Positions 13,437-26,300 of a stretch of DNA of 64,000 nt are shown here, piece after piece. Made by a program: the position numbers and the translations under genes. Under the pieces are notes generated by a model, which was not told the DNA's origin, searched no databases, and saw only the letters and a program-made list of their open reading frames with translations. Every line of letters starts with the position of its first letter. The first letter of the stretch is position 1. The DNA comes from Paraspadella gotoi (Eukaryota > Chaetognatha), in contig CM119263.1 in NCBI GenBank assembly GCA_051294375.1, positions 29,910,099 through 29,974,098 on the forward strand, in the 5' to 3' direction.

Positions 13437-13618
13437 CCTTATTTTCCCAGAATGCCCTATTTTATCTTGAATTCGAAATTAGGTTAATTTTCTTAGCGGG
13501 AGATTAGGTTAGAGGTTCGGGTTATGGCTTAGGTTAGTGAGTAAGGTTAGGGACTTCGTTAGTGATTAGGTTTTGGGGATTTGGGTTAGGGAACAGAAAT
13601 GGGGCTCTCTCGGAAAAG
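13437..13618. mobile_element. TIR element (MITE-like) with TTAGG-like interior, copy 1
   Basis: Starts GGCCTTATTTTCCCAGAATG and ends near GAAATGGGGCTCTCTCGGAA. The two ends are rough inverted complements (TTTCCC...CGCCCCATTT type). The interior is an irregular run of ATTAGGTTAGG and similar words. The same ends and interior occur at 21857, 37762, 55484 and 58685. Confidence 0.6.
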
Positions 13619-14127
13619 AGAGCAGAGAAGTCAATTCAGAGAAAAAAGTAACTCCGCGCGCCATTTTTTTTCTCACAAAAATTAAACTCATTTTTTATTC
13701 TTTTTTTCACCTTCGAACGAAATCGATGAACACAAGGACTCAATTACTGATGTCTATTTCCTCAAATGAAAAATTCGCCGGTCAACTGGCAGCCTTGTCT
13801 GCAAAATTGCAACAATGCGAGGTAGCTCGCCAGTTGACCGTGCGAAATTAACACTCAATTTAAAATTGCTTTGAATGACGATATCTACTTTGTATCTCTA
13901 TCACCACTAACAACAACAACAACAAAAAACAAAGACAAAAACAACTACATCTTCCTCTAAAACAACAACATTCTTTACAACAAAAAGCCTTTACCGAAGC
14001 TTTTACTTAAAAGCAATGGTGTTTGGAGACATCGACGTGGTCGTCGTCGTCGTCGTCGTCGTTTTCGTCTCCACTCTCATCCTCTTTGTCGCCTCTACCA
14101 TGGAGACAAAGTTAAAACGAGCTTCTA

Positions 14128-14160
<33 letters not shown>

Positions 14161-15110
14161 ACTACTTCGTTGTTTTGAGTTGGTAGAGGGATTTCTATCA
14201 AGTTTATCATTGTCGTTATCAACATCGTTCCCCTCCTTTTTCATCTGTTTTCCACAATCCCCTTTCAGAATTGTCGTCGTCGTCGTCGTCGTCGTCGTCC
14301 CCCATCTTCTTCCCTTTGTTACGACGTAAAAGCGCGTGAATCACGAGTCAAAAAAGTCACGTGATCTCAGTCACGCGATTTCACAAAAGACTCCCGAAGT
14401 CACGTGATGCGTTTCATTCACCGGAAGTCGCTTTGGCCTCACGAAGTTTACGATCGACGAGTCGAGTGAAGGAAGGAAGGAAAAGTTGGAAGCTCAAAGT
14501 CACAAGTTGAAAGTAAAAAAAAACTAAGGAAAGCTGAAAGCTGAAAGCTAATAGCTGACAGGACTGTCTATTTATTAGAAAAAGTATGTCATATAATATA
14601 AACTTATAAAGATCAAATGAATGATTTTGAACGTTAAAATGGAGAAATGATTTTTAAATTTATTTAAAACATTAAAACATTATTCTTTAACATTGAGCAA
14701 TTTTTTATTATCCTGGCGTTCTGATTAGAAATACAGTATGTTAACAGATTTTTTATTTCTACAACAGAAAAACTTGGGTTCTCTTTTAAAAACCTCACAA
14801 ACAACTTTTTAACTTTAGGATTCAATCCTTTTTCTTTTTTTCTTTTTCCTTTTTCTTTCTTTTTCTTGTATCTTTCTTTCTCTTCTTCTTTTTCTTACTT
14901 TTCCTCACTTTTGTGTCTTTCTTTTTCTATGTCTTTCTGTACTTTTTCTTTCTCTCATTATTCTTTTGTCTTACTTTCTTGTTTGTCTCACTTTCTTTAT
15001 TTTTCCTTTTGAGTGTGAGGCGGTGTGATTCCCATCTACTTTCTTTCCTCGTTTCACGCTCTTTATTCACAGTCATTCCTCATTGATCACTTTTTTTTAT
15101 TTCTTTTTTT

Positions 15111-17348
15111 TCTTTTTTTCTTCTTCTTTACTTTTCTATCACTTTCCCCTTGTTTTTTCTTACGTATATCATTTTACCTTCTATTTTCCCATTATTTTTT
15201 ACTTAACGATTTATAATCATCAGTTTCTCATTCCTATTTTACTATTTTCAACTTATTTCATTATTATTACTACCTTCATATATTTTTCCATTTTTTTCTT
15301 TCTCCTCTCTTCATCCCATCCAATCGTCCTAAGATTTATTTTCCGACTCTATTCTTCTCTTCCTCCTATTTTTTCTTCCTCCCTTAAAATGTATCAACTT
15401 TTAGTTTTTTCTTTGTATCTTTTTTCTTGTCTCTTATATATCATCTTCACTATTTCCTTTTTCTGTCTTATCTTTTCCAGAATCTATTTTCTTATCATAA
15501 CTTCCTCTTTTTCTATCACTTCCCTCTCTTTCTTCCCCACCCCTTTCTCTCACTTCCCCCCTAATTTCTAAATCTCTTCCCTCCCTCCCTCCTCCCCCTC
15601 CCTTTCCCTCCCCACTCCCTCTCAGGCTCCCTCCCTCCCTCCCTTCCTTCTTTTTTTCTCTCTCCCTCCCTCCCTCTTCTCCTCCTTCTCTCCCCCCCTC
15701 CTCTCCTGCCTTTCCCACCTTCCCTGCCATCTTCATCCCTCAACCGTCCTTCTGTCCTTACTCCACTCCTTCATCTTTCACTCGTGTAACTGCACCGCCT
15801 ATCCGTCTCCCCGTCCTTCCTCGTCCGCGCTTCTCTTACGCTCCTGCTTCGGCCTGCTCCTCTCCTTTTCGATGATTCTCTATCGTTTCGTCTCTCCATT
15901 ATCCTCTTCTACTGTTCTTGATTCCTTCATCTCTTCCGACCTCACTGTGAGCTATCCTTCTCTCCTCATGGTCCACCTTCCGTGCTCATCTTCCTATCCC
16001 CTCACCTTCACCTGTCACTGCCTTCCTCTCCCCTTCCCCGCTTCCCTCAACTCTCTTCACCCACCCTCCCCCTGCCTTGCGCTCCCTCTTCCCTCTCACG
16101 GCTCCCTCCCTTAACTCTATTTCCTCTAGGCCTATTCTTCTCTCCTCTCTCTAGTCCTCTTCTCCTTCCTCACCTGCGTTCTAGTGCTCCTACTGCCTGT
16201 TCCTCCCTCATTCCCTCTTCCCTCCTTCTGCCTCCCTCTCTTCTTCCCTTGGCCTCCGCTGTCATCAATCACAGGGCCGGGTCGACCCTTAAGGCTAAAA
16301 GTGAGAAGAACCAACGAGGACCTCACGCTAACCTTTTTCTTCCCCAGAGCCCGGGCAATACGGCTCCCTACCTCTCTCTCTCTCTCTCTCTCTCTCTCCT
16401 CCTTCCGCTCTCTCTCTCTCTCTGTCAATTTCTCGTCAAGAAACATTACGGGACCAGAGAATAAAGATTTCAGTTTGCCTTGAATTATAAATAGGTAAAA
16501 AATCTATTCAGAAAATACAACAAAGAAAACGCATTTTAATTCAAGGTTTCTATACATTTCCTAAACTTCATTTGCATATTGCAGTAAATCCGTAAGGATT
16601 TTTTGAAATCTTTTTTAGGAGAGCAAATTGGGCATCTAAATTTTTTTTTCGTTTAGGATTGTAATTTGATTTGATTTTATTGTAATTGAAAAAGTGAAGT
16701 TAAGTATTATTTCATTTTTTTCAAAGAAAATGAGATGTAAGTCTAAAAGAATAAAAAGAAAAATAAAAAAATAATATTAGCTATAAAAAATTGTAGCCGG
16801 TTGGGATAATAAAATCTTTACTTTTATGTCACTTTACGTCTTTATGTAACCTCTGTTTCTATTATTTTTGAAATAAAAAAAAAAAAAAAATAGCGTTTTT
16901 ATTTAATCCTTAAACGTTCTGGAAAGTAATTTTTTATAGATTCTTATGAATTCGTTTATAACTTTAAAAAGTATTGTTTTTATTGATACCGTTGCTGTTT
17001 TTCTATTTCATAATTGTGTTAATATAACAAAAATTACGGAGTGAGTGACTTAAAGATTAAACGAATAACCATATTCCTTCCCTTGGCAGTTGAGGCTATT
17101 GGTGCCTGCAATGGAACCGACTTTTGCCAGAATCTCTTCCCTTTTTCCGTTTCGCGACTGAAAAAAAATCTCAATCTTTCGTCCATTTGGACGAGAATCA
17201 CAGATGCGCCCTGAATTGAAATCAGAGAAGACCCTCCGCCGACTGCAGCGGGAGGAAGGTGCTGCCGCTGCGGTCCTCGATGCAGCAGCCCGGTCCTGCT
17301 GCGGCGTGAGGGAAAAAGGGCGTCGACCAAAAAAAAAAGCTTTCTTTC
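15111..17348. other. Pyrimidine-rich tract and AT-rich sequence, no supported gene
   Basis: From about 15300 to 16240 the plus strand is overwhelmingly C and T, followed by a (CT)n tract at 16372-16425, AT-rich DNA (16480-17040) and a GC-rich segment (17200-17335) running into the gap 17349-18008. Several frames are open only because of the skewed composition. The short frame MRPELKSEKTLRRLQREEG at 17204 could be an exon edge, but nothing supports it. Confidence 0.45.
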
Positions 17349-18325
17349 NNNNNNNNNNNNNNNNNNNNNNNNNNNNNNNNNNNNNNNNNNNNNNNNNNNN
17401 NNNNNNNNNNNNNNNNNNNNNNNNNNNNNNNNNNNNNNNNNNNNNNNNNNNNNNNNNNNNNNNNNNNNNNNNNNNNNNNNNNNNNNNNNNNNNNNNNNNN
17501 NNNNNNNNNNNNNNNNNNNNNNNNNNNNNNNNNNNNNNNNNNNNNNNNNNNNNNNNNNNNNNNNNNNNNNNNNNNNNNNNNNNNNNNNNNNNNNNNNNNN
17601 NNNNNNNNNNNNNNNNNNNNNNNNNNNNNNNNNNNNNNNNNNNNNNNNNNNNNNNNNNNNNNNNNNNNNNNNNNNNNNNNNNNNNNNNNNNNNNNNNNNN
17701 NNNNNNNNNNNNNNNNNNNNNNNNNNNNNNNNNNNNNNNNNNNNNNNNNNNNNNNNNNNNNNNNNNNNNNNNNNNNNNNNNNNNNNNNNNNNNNNNNNNN
17801 NNNNNNNNNNNNNNNNNNNNNNNNNNNNNNNNNNNNNNNNNNNNNNNNNNNNNNNNNNNNNNNNNNNNNNNNNNNNNNNNNNNNNNNNNNNNNNNNNNNN
17901 NNNNNNNNNNNNNNNNNNNNNNNNNNNNNNNNNNNNNNNNNNNNNNNNNNNNNNNNNNNNNNNNNNNNNNNNNNNNNNNNNNNNNNNNNNNNNNNNNNNN
18001 NNNNNNNNAAAAAAACGATCCTTTGGGTGATCAGTTTCACCGGTGATTCGCGATCTCACTCCCTTTCTCTTATCGGTGAAACTGGCCAGTGAACTTGCAG
18101 GAGAATCGCCGGGAAAATCATCGAGTCATCGGGCTTATTATGATTTCCTTGACATTGTACATTTTAAAACGTAATTCGTATTTCATCCTGTTCACGTCGC
18201 CATACCTTTTTGTTTTTCTTGCTCACACTGTTCTCGTTTTGTTTTTTCGATTTTTTTTTTCTTGTTGTCGTTTTTGATTAAGTTTTGTTTTTGTTGTTTT
18301 TTTGTTTTTGTTTTTCTTGACTTAC

Positions 18326-18450
18326 CTCCAATGGTTTGTCCGTGGCCGGCGTGTGAAAATTGTTCCAAGAACACTGCTTCAAGTTTTTCTTTATGAAATT
18401 CAATGTGTTGTTCCCGATTATTTCTTGCGAGATGTCGTTCGGAGAGACTC
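18326..18450 (-). CDS. Orphan coding exon of unknown protein
   Basis: A 125-bp open segment with a good acceptor (CAAATCAG) at its start and a canonical donor (GGAG/GTAAGTC) at its end encodes 41 residues including SLSERHLARNNREQHIEFH and KLEAVFLEQFSHAGHGQTIG. The composition is protein-like and the stretch is not a repeat found elsewhere in the window. I do not recognise the family. The next exon downstream on the minus strand may lie in the gap 17349-18008. A second possible exon (about 18975-18868, with SETLRGNDLEDERSDRIGG) lies upstream, but its phase does not obviously join. Confidence 0.45.
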
Positions 18451-19547
18451 CTGATTTGAAGATTGATTGATTGCTTGATCGGTGGTAAGTTTGATTTGTT
18501 AGTATCGTTAAGAATAAAGTTAATGGACGTTTGATTGGTTAAATGCGTAAAGAAACGACGTTTGATTGGTTGAATGAGTCACTTATCACTTGATTGACTC
18601 AAGTGAATATAAATTAATATAAATCATCTATTTGAAAACTGGAACAGAAAGAGAATCGAGCCTAGTGTTGGGTAGATGCACCCTCTATTTTCTGAAGACA
18701 ACACTAACGTCCCCATCCCAAACAGATAAATAATATTATATTTAAATATTTAACGCAAAAAATATTTTAAATGAAATCATAAATAATAGTTATTCTAAAC
18801 CAAAAAAAATAAATAAATAAGAAATAAATAAATAAAGATAGTGAAGCAAGTAATTTTGCAAGTTTCATAAATCAAAGTATCGACCTTGAGCTGGTCCACC
18901 GATTCGATCGCTTCTCTCGTCTTCCAAATCGTTGCCTCTCAAAGTCTCCGATTTCGGAACGATGCAGCATTTAAGGCATCTCTGTCAACAAGTGAACAAA
19001 AATTAAGGCTTTTAGGGCATTTCTGCGAATAAGTGAACAATATTTAAAGAGTGGAGATTCTGATTATTATTAGATAGCGAGAAAATTAAATCGCCGGCCG
19101 AATTCGTTGAAAATTTCAATTCCCGCTAGGAAATTATGTTGCTCACTCTGTTCTTTTCCTTATTTGGAATTTTTTTTGGACTCGTTTTGTTTACAAATGT
19201 AAACCAAATTTTCTTTCTCTTTCTCGCCGTATAAAAATGAAAGCCACTTTGTACAATTAGCCAATTCGATTCTATTCGCTTTTCTGATTTGGGGGTAAAC
19301 TTTCGCAATGCCCGACTACACACTTAATATTTAAAAAATACCGCACTTTTTTTTTAACCAAAAAACTACAGTAATTACCCGCCTTTTCGTAGCTTACCTT
19401 CTCCACGAATACCTTACCTTTCTTCGTCATCGATTCAATTACCTTACCTTCTCATTTCCTCACCCAAATCACTCACCTGTCGTCTTCGAATTCCGTCCAC
19501 TTTTGTTTGAAGAGAAAAGAATAAAAGAAAAATGACGACAAAGAATT

Positions 19548-19583
<36 letters not shown>

Positions 19584-20376
19584 TTCGTCGCGTCTTTAAA
19601 ATCGGCGTCGACGAAGAAGACATCAAGTCTCTGGTCAACATCGTCGTCGTCTTAGTCGTCATCTTCGTCGTCGTCGTCTTAGCCGATCTCGGAGTCGCCG
19701 GGACGATGCATCGTTTGTGAAGTCGTGAGATGTGAAGATCGATTTGTCCAGAAGTTGATTTCATTGTTGTCTCCGTCGTCGTCGTTGTCGTCGTCGTCGT
19801 CGTCGTCGTCGTCGTTGAATCTTGGATCTTGAATATTTTATGGAATCATGACCGTGAAAAATACGTGAATGCTCCTTCACTAATCTTTCACCGATCATTC
19901 ACCGAGCATTTCTCGTTGACGTTCACAAACTCTAAAGTTTTTTTGATTTGTTTCGATGTTTTTGTTTAGTTATTCTGAAGAGAAAATCGTTAAAATTGCA
20001 GATTTCTGAATCGCGTTAAACGAATTCTCAATTTGAGAAATTATAAAAATTAAAAAGTAATGAAAATTTTTATATATTTATATATTATATATTATATTAT
20101 ATATCATATTATGTATTTTTTATTATCTTTTATTCTCTTTATTAATTGCTTTTTTCTAGTTGCGTTCGTTTCTTATCATCTCACACCAAATTTTCTTTAT
20201 CTTAGCCCGATCTATTTAACATTATAGACCCCGTCCCAGTTTTGTAATTTTAAAATTTGTATTTTGTAATAAAGATATGAATTATCAAAAAAAATTTCGA
20301 TCCTCACAGCGAAGATTTCTTTCAAAATCGCGCGAGAAAAAGTTTTTCGCGTTCGACGTCCACGACGCGATTTCCG
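18451..20376. other. AT-rich sequence with (GTC)n tracts and a SINE fragment
   Basis: Holds TTGATTGATTG-like repeats (18460-18600), a SINE-A tail fragment (about 19290-19322, ending CAATGCCCGACTACA), and (GTC)n tracts at 19546-19582 and 19770-19815. A weak minus-strand exon candidate sits at about 18868-18975. I see no other gene. The gap 20377-20723 follows. Confidence 0.45.
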
Positions 20377-20723
20377 NNNNNNNNNNNNNNNNNNNNNNNN
20401 NNNNNNNNNNNNNNNNNNNNNNNNNNNNNNNNNNNNNNNNNNNNNNNNNNNNNNNNNNNNNNNNNNNNNNNNNNNNNNNNNNNNNNNNNNNNNNNNNNNN
20501 NNNNNNNNNNNNNNNNNNNNNNNNNNNNNNNNNNNNNNNNNNNNNNNNNNNNNNNNNNNNNNNNNNNNNNNNNNNNNNNNNNNNNNNNNNNNNNNNNNNN
20601 NNNNNNNNNNNNNNNNNNNNNNNNNNNNNNNNNNNNNNNNNNNNNNNNNNNNNNNNNNNNNNNNNNNNNNNNNNNNNNNNNNNNNNNNNNNNNNNNNNNN
20701 NNNNNNNNNNNNNNNNNNNNNNN

Positions 20724-20760
<37 letters not shown>

Positions 20761-21451
20761 GGCAGATAGAGAGAGAGATAGTTGGTTGCTGACAAATTTT
20801 CCCAAGACAATTCGTTGACCTCAGTTGAAGGAAGAAGTAGAAAGGAAAAAGTTTTTAATGGTTCAGAAAAGAAGAGAAGAGAAGAGAAGAGAAGAGAAGA
20901 GAAGAGAAGAGAAGAGAAGAGAAGAGAAGAAAAGAGAATAAAAAGCAAAGATGAGAAAAAGAAAGGAGAAATAAAAAGAGCTAGGATGACAAAAGGGAAA
21001 AAGTAAATATGAAAAAAAGAAAAAGAAAAAAGCAAAGATGAGAAAAATAGAAAAGAAAAAAGAGCAAAGATGATAAAAAAAAGTTAATATGAAAAAAGAG
21101 AAAGAAAAAAAGCATAGATGAGAAAAAGAGAAAGGAAAAAAGAGCAAAGCTGAAAACAAAATAAGAAATCAAAGTACAAAGAAAAAAAAAGTAAGGATGA
21201 AATAAAAAGAAGAGACAAATGTTGCAAGAAATGAAAAAACAGATTTGGGTCAATCGCCTCATTGACTGTTGATATCAGATACCATAACATAAACTTAAAT
21301 GCCCCATCATCTTTAAAATTTCCCTTTATCTCAAACCATCTTTAACCATCTTTAACCATCTTTAACCATCATTAACCATCTCTAACCCTTAAATCCCCCA
21401 TTTGAATTGTCCTCACGTCCCGCTCGCACAAACTATGGTAGAGAAAATCCC
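20724..21451. repeat. Purine-rich microsatellites and decamer repeat
   Basis: (GA)n at 20724-20757, a pure (GAGAA)n pentamer at about 20870-20932, irregular GAAAAAG-rich sequence to 21240, then a decamer array (CATCTTTAAC) at about 21310-21385. The gap 21452-21605 follows and is itself flanked by (GA)n. Confidence 0.8.
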
Positions 21452-21605
21452 NNNNNNNNNNNNNNNNNNNNNNNNNNNNNNNNNNNNNNNNNNNNNNNNN
21501 NNNNNNNNNNNNNNNNNNNNNNNNNNNNNNNNNNNNNNNNNNNNNNNNNNNNNNNNNNNNNNNNNNNNNNNNNNNNNNNNNNNNNNNNNNNNNNNNNNNN
21601 NNNNN

Positions 21606-21642
<37 letters not shown>

Positions 21643-21856
21643 CAAAAAGACAAAAAGACAGGGAGAGAAAAAAAACCTACAACCAATGTAAAAAATGCTA
21701 AAACCAAAAAAAAGAACCATTTCAATTAGTTAACATCACTAATATGAATGTTTAAAAAAGTTGTTTTAATCATAATTAATGAAATCAAAACGAACAAACT
21801 TTAAAAAAAAACGAAATATCAAAAATTTCTTCTTTTTTTTCCACTAAAAGTTATAG

Positions 21857-22055
21857 GGCCTCATATTCCCAGAACGCCCCTTTTCAACTCAAATTCGGAA
21901 TTAACCTAAAGTGTAAAAATTAAGTCAAAGGTTAGGGATTAAGTAAGGGATTGGGTTAAAGGTTAAAGGATAAAGATTGAGGTTGAAATTTAATGATTAG
22001 GGTGAAAGGTGAAGTTAGGGTAAGGCATTAGGGTAAGGCATTAAGGTTAGGAATT
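21857..22055. mobile_element. TIR element with TTAGG-like interior, copy 2 (truncated)
   Basis: Starts GGCCTCATATTCCCAGAACG, followed by AACTCAAATTCGGAATTAAC and an irregular TTAGG-type interior. The right end is missing where the GACGAGATTCATACAG array begins. Confidence 0.5.
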
Positions 22056-22222
22056 TATACAGGACGAGATTCATACAAGACGATATTTTTCTAGGATGAG
22101 ATTCATATAGGACGAGATTCTTACAGGACGAGATTCATACAGGACGAGATCCATCGAGAACGAGATTCATACAGGACGAGATTCATCCAGGATGAGATTC
22201 ATATAGGACGAAATTCATACAG
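22055..22222. repeat. Tandem array of GACGAGATTCATACAG, copy 1
   Basis: About ten units of 16-18 bases (GACGAGATTCATACAG and variants). The array ends against the sequence CTTCGGCTGATTCTTTG and the gap 22262-22661. The same array abuts the other side of the gap at 28394-28510. Confidence 0.8.
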
Positions 22223-23342
22223 CCATATCTTCGGCTGATTCTTTGTTGGTTTCGTCTGACGNNNNNNNNNNNNNNNNNNNNNNNNNNNNNNNNNNNNNNN
22301 NNNNNNNNNNNNNNNNNNNNNNNNNNNNNNNNNNNNNNNNNNNNNNNNNNNNNNNNNNNNNNNNNNNNNNNNNNNNNNNNNNNNNNNNNNNNNNNNNNNN
22401 NNNNNNNNNNNNNNNNNNNNNNNNNNNNNNNNNNNNNNNNNNNNNNNNNNNNNNNNNNNNNNNNNNNNNNNNNNNNNNNNNNNNNNNNNNNNNNNNNNNN
22501 NNNNNNNNNNNNNNNNNNNNNNNNNNNNNNNNNNNNNNNNNNNNNNNNNNNNNNNNNNNNNNNNNNNNNNNNNNNNNNNNNNNNNNNNNNNNNNNNNNNN
22601 NNNNNNNNNNNNNNNNNNNNNNNNNNNNNNNNNNNNNNNNNNNNNNNNNNNNNNNNNNNNNTTCCTTCGTGGCAAATTTCAGGGATGCATCCCCACTCGT
22701 AAACCTATGCGTCGAAGTATACAATCGTTTTTAGAATGTATTAAAATTTTAAAATATAATTAAAAAATTCCCGAAATCTTTTTTTGGTCATTTGTCTCCA
22801 ACAATTTTAGTGTTACATTTCATCAGAGTAGGGCCAATCTATATTAATAGGTTGGGCCAGAGGTTTGATTTGGCAACCTTCCCAAATGAATGAATACATT
22901 TCTAAAAAACTTTCAAAAATATTTTCACTAATCATTAAATTTTTAATATTTATTTAGAGATGAAACATCAAACTTTTTTTAAATTTTGTATTTTTAAAAG
23001 CAGATTCAGATAGCTTATAAAAAGTTGTATACACAAAGTATAATTCTAATTTTCAATATCTTTTTTCATCATCATCTTACGATGATTTTATTAGTTTTTA
23101 TTAATTTTTGGTAATAAAACATTGAAATTACATTTTTGTTTAACTTTCTAAGCTCCATCAGAATTAATTTTTCAAGAAAATTAAAATATAATATAATATA
23201 GCAATATAATAATTAAATTAGCGAATTACTCATAGTTCAAAATAACATTTCAAAAAAATATCTTAACACAATAATGAATACCGATAATGAATTTTCAATT
23301 TTACAACTATTATTATAATTATGTTTAATCCAAAAGTCTCAC

Positions 23343-26300
23343 CTCTGCCGAATGGTCGGGCGACACATAAAGCCAATAGGTTTCTTTTGCTCCAACTTTT
23401 GGAGATCTCTCTTCAAAATGAAAACATTTTTTGTTTTTGAGAATTTCCCTGAAGTAATCAAAAATTGAGGATCATATGATGACTTTTTTGATAAAAGGTT
23501 TGTTGAAACAACAAAGCGATCGTTCTTATTTCAAAGAATATAAGGATTTAGATGTCTTTTCATACAATTGAAACATTCTTTAAAACATTCTTTGAAACAT
23601 TATACCACTTGTCCTGATTGAAAAATTGCAGTGACCTGCTATGTCCTTATTTTGTAAGAGTCATGGAGGCCTTAAACCACCAAAGCCTGTCTAAAGTCAG
23701 GGAAATAAGATAGCTTATTTATTAAATGAATGGAGAATTTTTATATTGATTGTACCAATTTCATAGAAGCCACCACACATTAGTTACAATTACCAAAACA
23801 GAAACATTCATAACGAAAATTTTTAACACGAATATTTTTTTCATTTTTAATTTTGGAACAGTCAAATTCTACTAAAAATTGGTACGTCCAATATAAAAAA
23901 ATCATTCATTTATTTAAAAAAATAATCTATCGTGTACCTGACTTTAGAAAGTCTATGGTAAGTTAAGACCTCCAGCCGTCTTACCGAATAACAACAAAAC
24001 ACCTCAACATAACTCCACAATAGGGCGCTGCAGCCCTGCAGCCCTCAAGTATTATGTCAACAACAACAGACGCCCCCCCCCACCAGGTTTCCAAAGAGAC
24101 TTGTGCCATCATTGGTTCTCCTGTTGATTCCATCTTTTGCGCCATTTCCATTCCTTTGCCGAACAGAGAATATTTGGGGACTTTTCTACCAATAACACCC
24201 GCGACGACGGGGCTGAATTCAAGAAGTAGATTTGAGTTTGTTTAATGACTATTATTTTATGTTTTGATTTGTGTTTTAACAAAAGGCTTGCCTTTTATTT
24301 GACCAAGTTTGAGGATTTAGCGTTTTTAAATAGTTTGCCTTACTGGCTTACAAATCATATTTATCTCAATTTACTTTTAAATTTTTTCCCCCTCATTTTC
24401 TTTTTTTCAAAACTTTGAAAAAAATTGTGGCTTAAAATTGTAGCTTAAAATTAGAGGCCTTGTTCACTGAATATTTCTTCACTGAATATTTCTTCACTGA
24501 ATATTTCTTCACTGATTATTTCTTCACTAAATATTTCTTCACTGAATATTACCTTTTGATTAAACGCATTATTCTGAATGTTTCAGCTTTGTAACTTGTT
24601 AAATTTATTATTTCGAAATTGTTTAGCAATTGTTTTTTTTCTTTTGTCTTAATAATTCTTTCTTTTATTAGCCCCCCTACCCCTAGGCCACTTCCTAATT
24701 CTTACCAATATTCGCCGGATGTATCACCCCGCTCTTAACCTCACCCAGTGTGAATTCCAACTCTAATCTGGATGCTGTGAAAGTCGGTCTTTCCATCGAC
24801 TTCCATCGATGTTGCGGGATAACGAATCGATTAAACAATCTCCAACATCGCAGAGCGAACTTAGCACGTTTTGTGCCGCCTGTTTAGAATCGCCGTGCAA
24901 CGCCTGTGGTTTTGGCGACCGGTATTGAAAAAAAAAGTTGTAGCAAAATGACACCAAACGTTATCAAATATTAGCTAATGTCAGTTTTGGAAATGTAATG
25001 CGTCAAATGACATATGACTTGATAAAATAACCTCCTCTCAAAAAAAAACATCAAAAGACATGCATTGAGGCAAGAGATTAATAAAACATCACCAAATCTC
25101 AAAACCCGCGGTGCCTCACTCTCTTGATTTTGAGGACTGATAAAGTAAAGATAAGATAGACTAAGATAAAGATAAGATAAGATAAGAAAGATAGATAGAT
25201 AAAGATAAGATAAGATAAGGTAAGATTACAGTTTTCCGAAAGGCAATCCCGCGGCGACGATTATAAGAATCGTCCTATGTAATCGATCTTGTAGAGATCG
25301 GTTTCTGACGAGATGAGCGAGTCGCGTTAGAGAAGTTAAGGATGGTTATCAACTGTTCGGGAGAAAGGCCAGAGGAAAGAAACGAGTGTAGTTGACTATC
25401 TGTCCGCTGGCAAAGGATGGTCACTCGCTCGTGCCTTCGTGTGGACCTTAGAATGTTTGCGTCATCGTAGGATAATCGATACAAAAAAAGTATGTCAGTT
25501 TCTATTTCAGACGAACAGATTAAGGAATACAGTTGCCTCTGGCGACTCGAGTGAACTCTGTTCATAAAGGTTAACTTCAGTTACCAAAATTAAAATTTAT
25601 AAAAATCTTTTTTTGCGGAAACTTCTAATTTTAAAAGGTTGATTTAGAATTTTTAAAGAAATTTAACAAGGCCTACCATCTTGTTTATGCATAGCTTAAG
25701 TAATATGAAATGCTCGTTTTTTTTTCAATTGAAACTTTTCATCCGCTTCACCCTAAGCATAGAACCTTCTTTCCGCTGAGGAAGTTGAACTCCGCTACGT
25801 CCTAGGATGGAAAGCATGTTGTGGCTCGCAGCTCCCGCCTAGAGGATGTGTGGGGAAGGGAGAGACACGAAATTAAAGGATGTAGTGGATGTAGCTAGCT
25901 TCGCGAGGCTAGAGGAGTGTCGTCGGGAAGGGGAAAAAAACTGATGTTAGTTATGAGCAACTGCTCCAACTAAAGGGAAAAGGTGGAGTCCCAGTAAGGA
26001 GCTAAAGATGGAGGAAAAGATCGATTAAGGATGGATTAGATAACTTTTTCTTTATTGCGAGCAAGTACTGCCTTTCTTAAAGGGATGGATAGACAACCTT
26101 TTTCTTTTGAGCAAGTACTCTTTCCCTTCTTCTGAACGACGCTATCTCGGTCCAAGTGTGTAGAAAAATAATCCATTCGCGAGAGAATGTGTGTCGTTAC
26201 GGTCTTTTTACGCCCTCCCAGACCTTCTGAGGAAAGAGCAGGCCTTAGAGAGAGAGAGACCGAGACGAGGAGAGAGAGAGAAGGAGAGAGAGAGATTGAG

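Larger units (their letters stand above)
10962..15110. repeat. Long duplicated block, copy B
   Basis: Partner of 6245-10936, separated from it by the gap 10937-10961. It contains GA microsatellites (11540-11760), a hammerhead-like motif (about 12545-12615), a TIR element with TTAGG-like filler (13437-13618), (CGT)n tracts (14040-14300) and pyrimidine-rich sequence near its end. A short plus-strand frame ending at 13851 (SNEKFAGQLAALSAKLQQCE) is not preserved in copy A and is not called as a gene. Confidence 0.75.

Noticed and set aside
15083-16483. Several 80-160-codon frames, Leu/Ser/Phe-rich or Arg/Glu-rich on either strand
   Set aside because: Produced by the pyrimidine-rich tract; composition alone keeps them open.
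17034-18059. Frames of 270-340 codons
   Set aside because: Mostly N from the gap 17349-18008; no readable protein.
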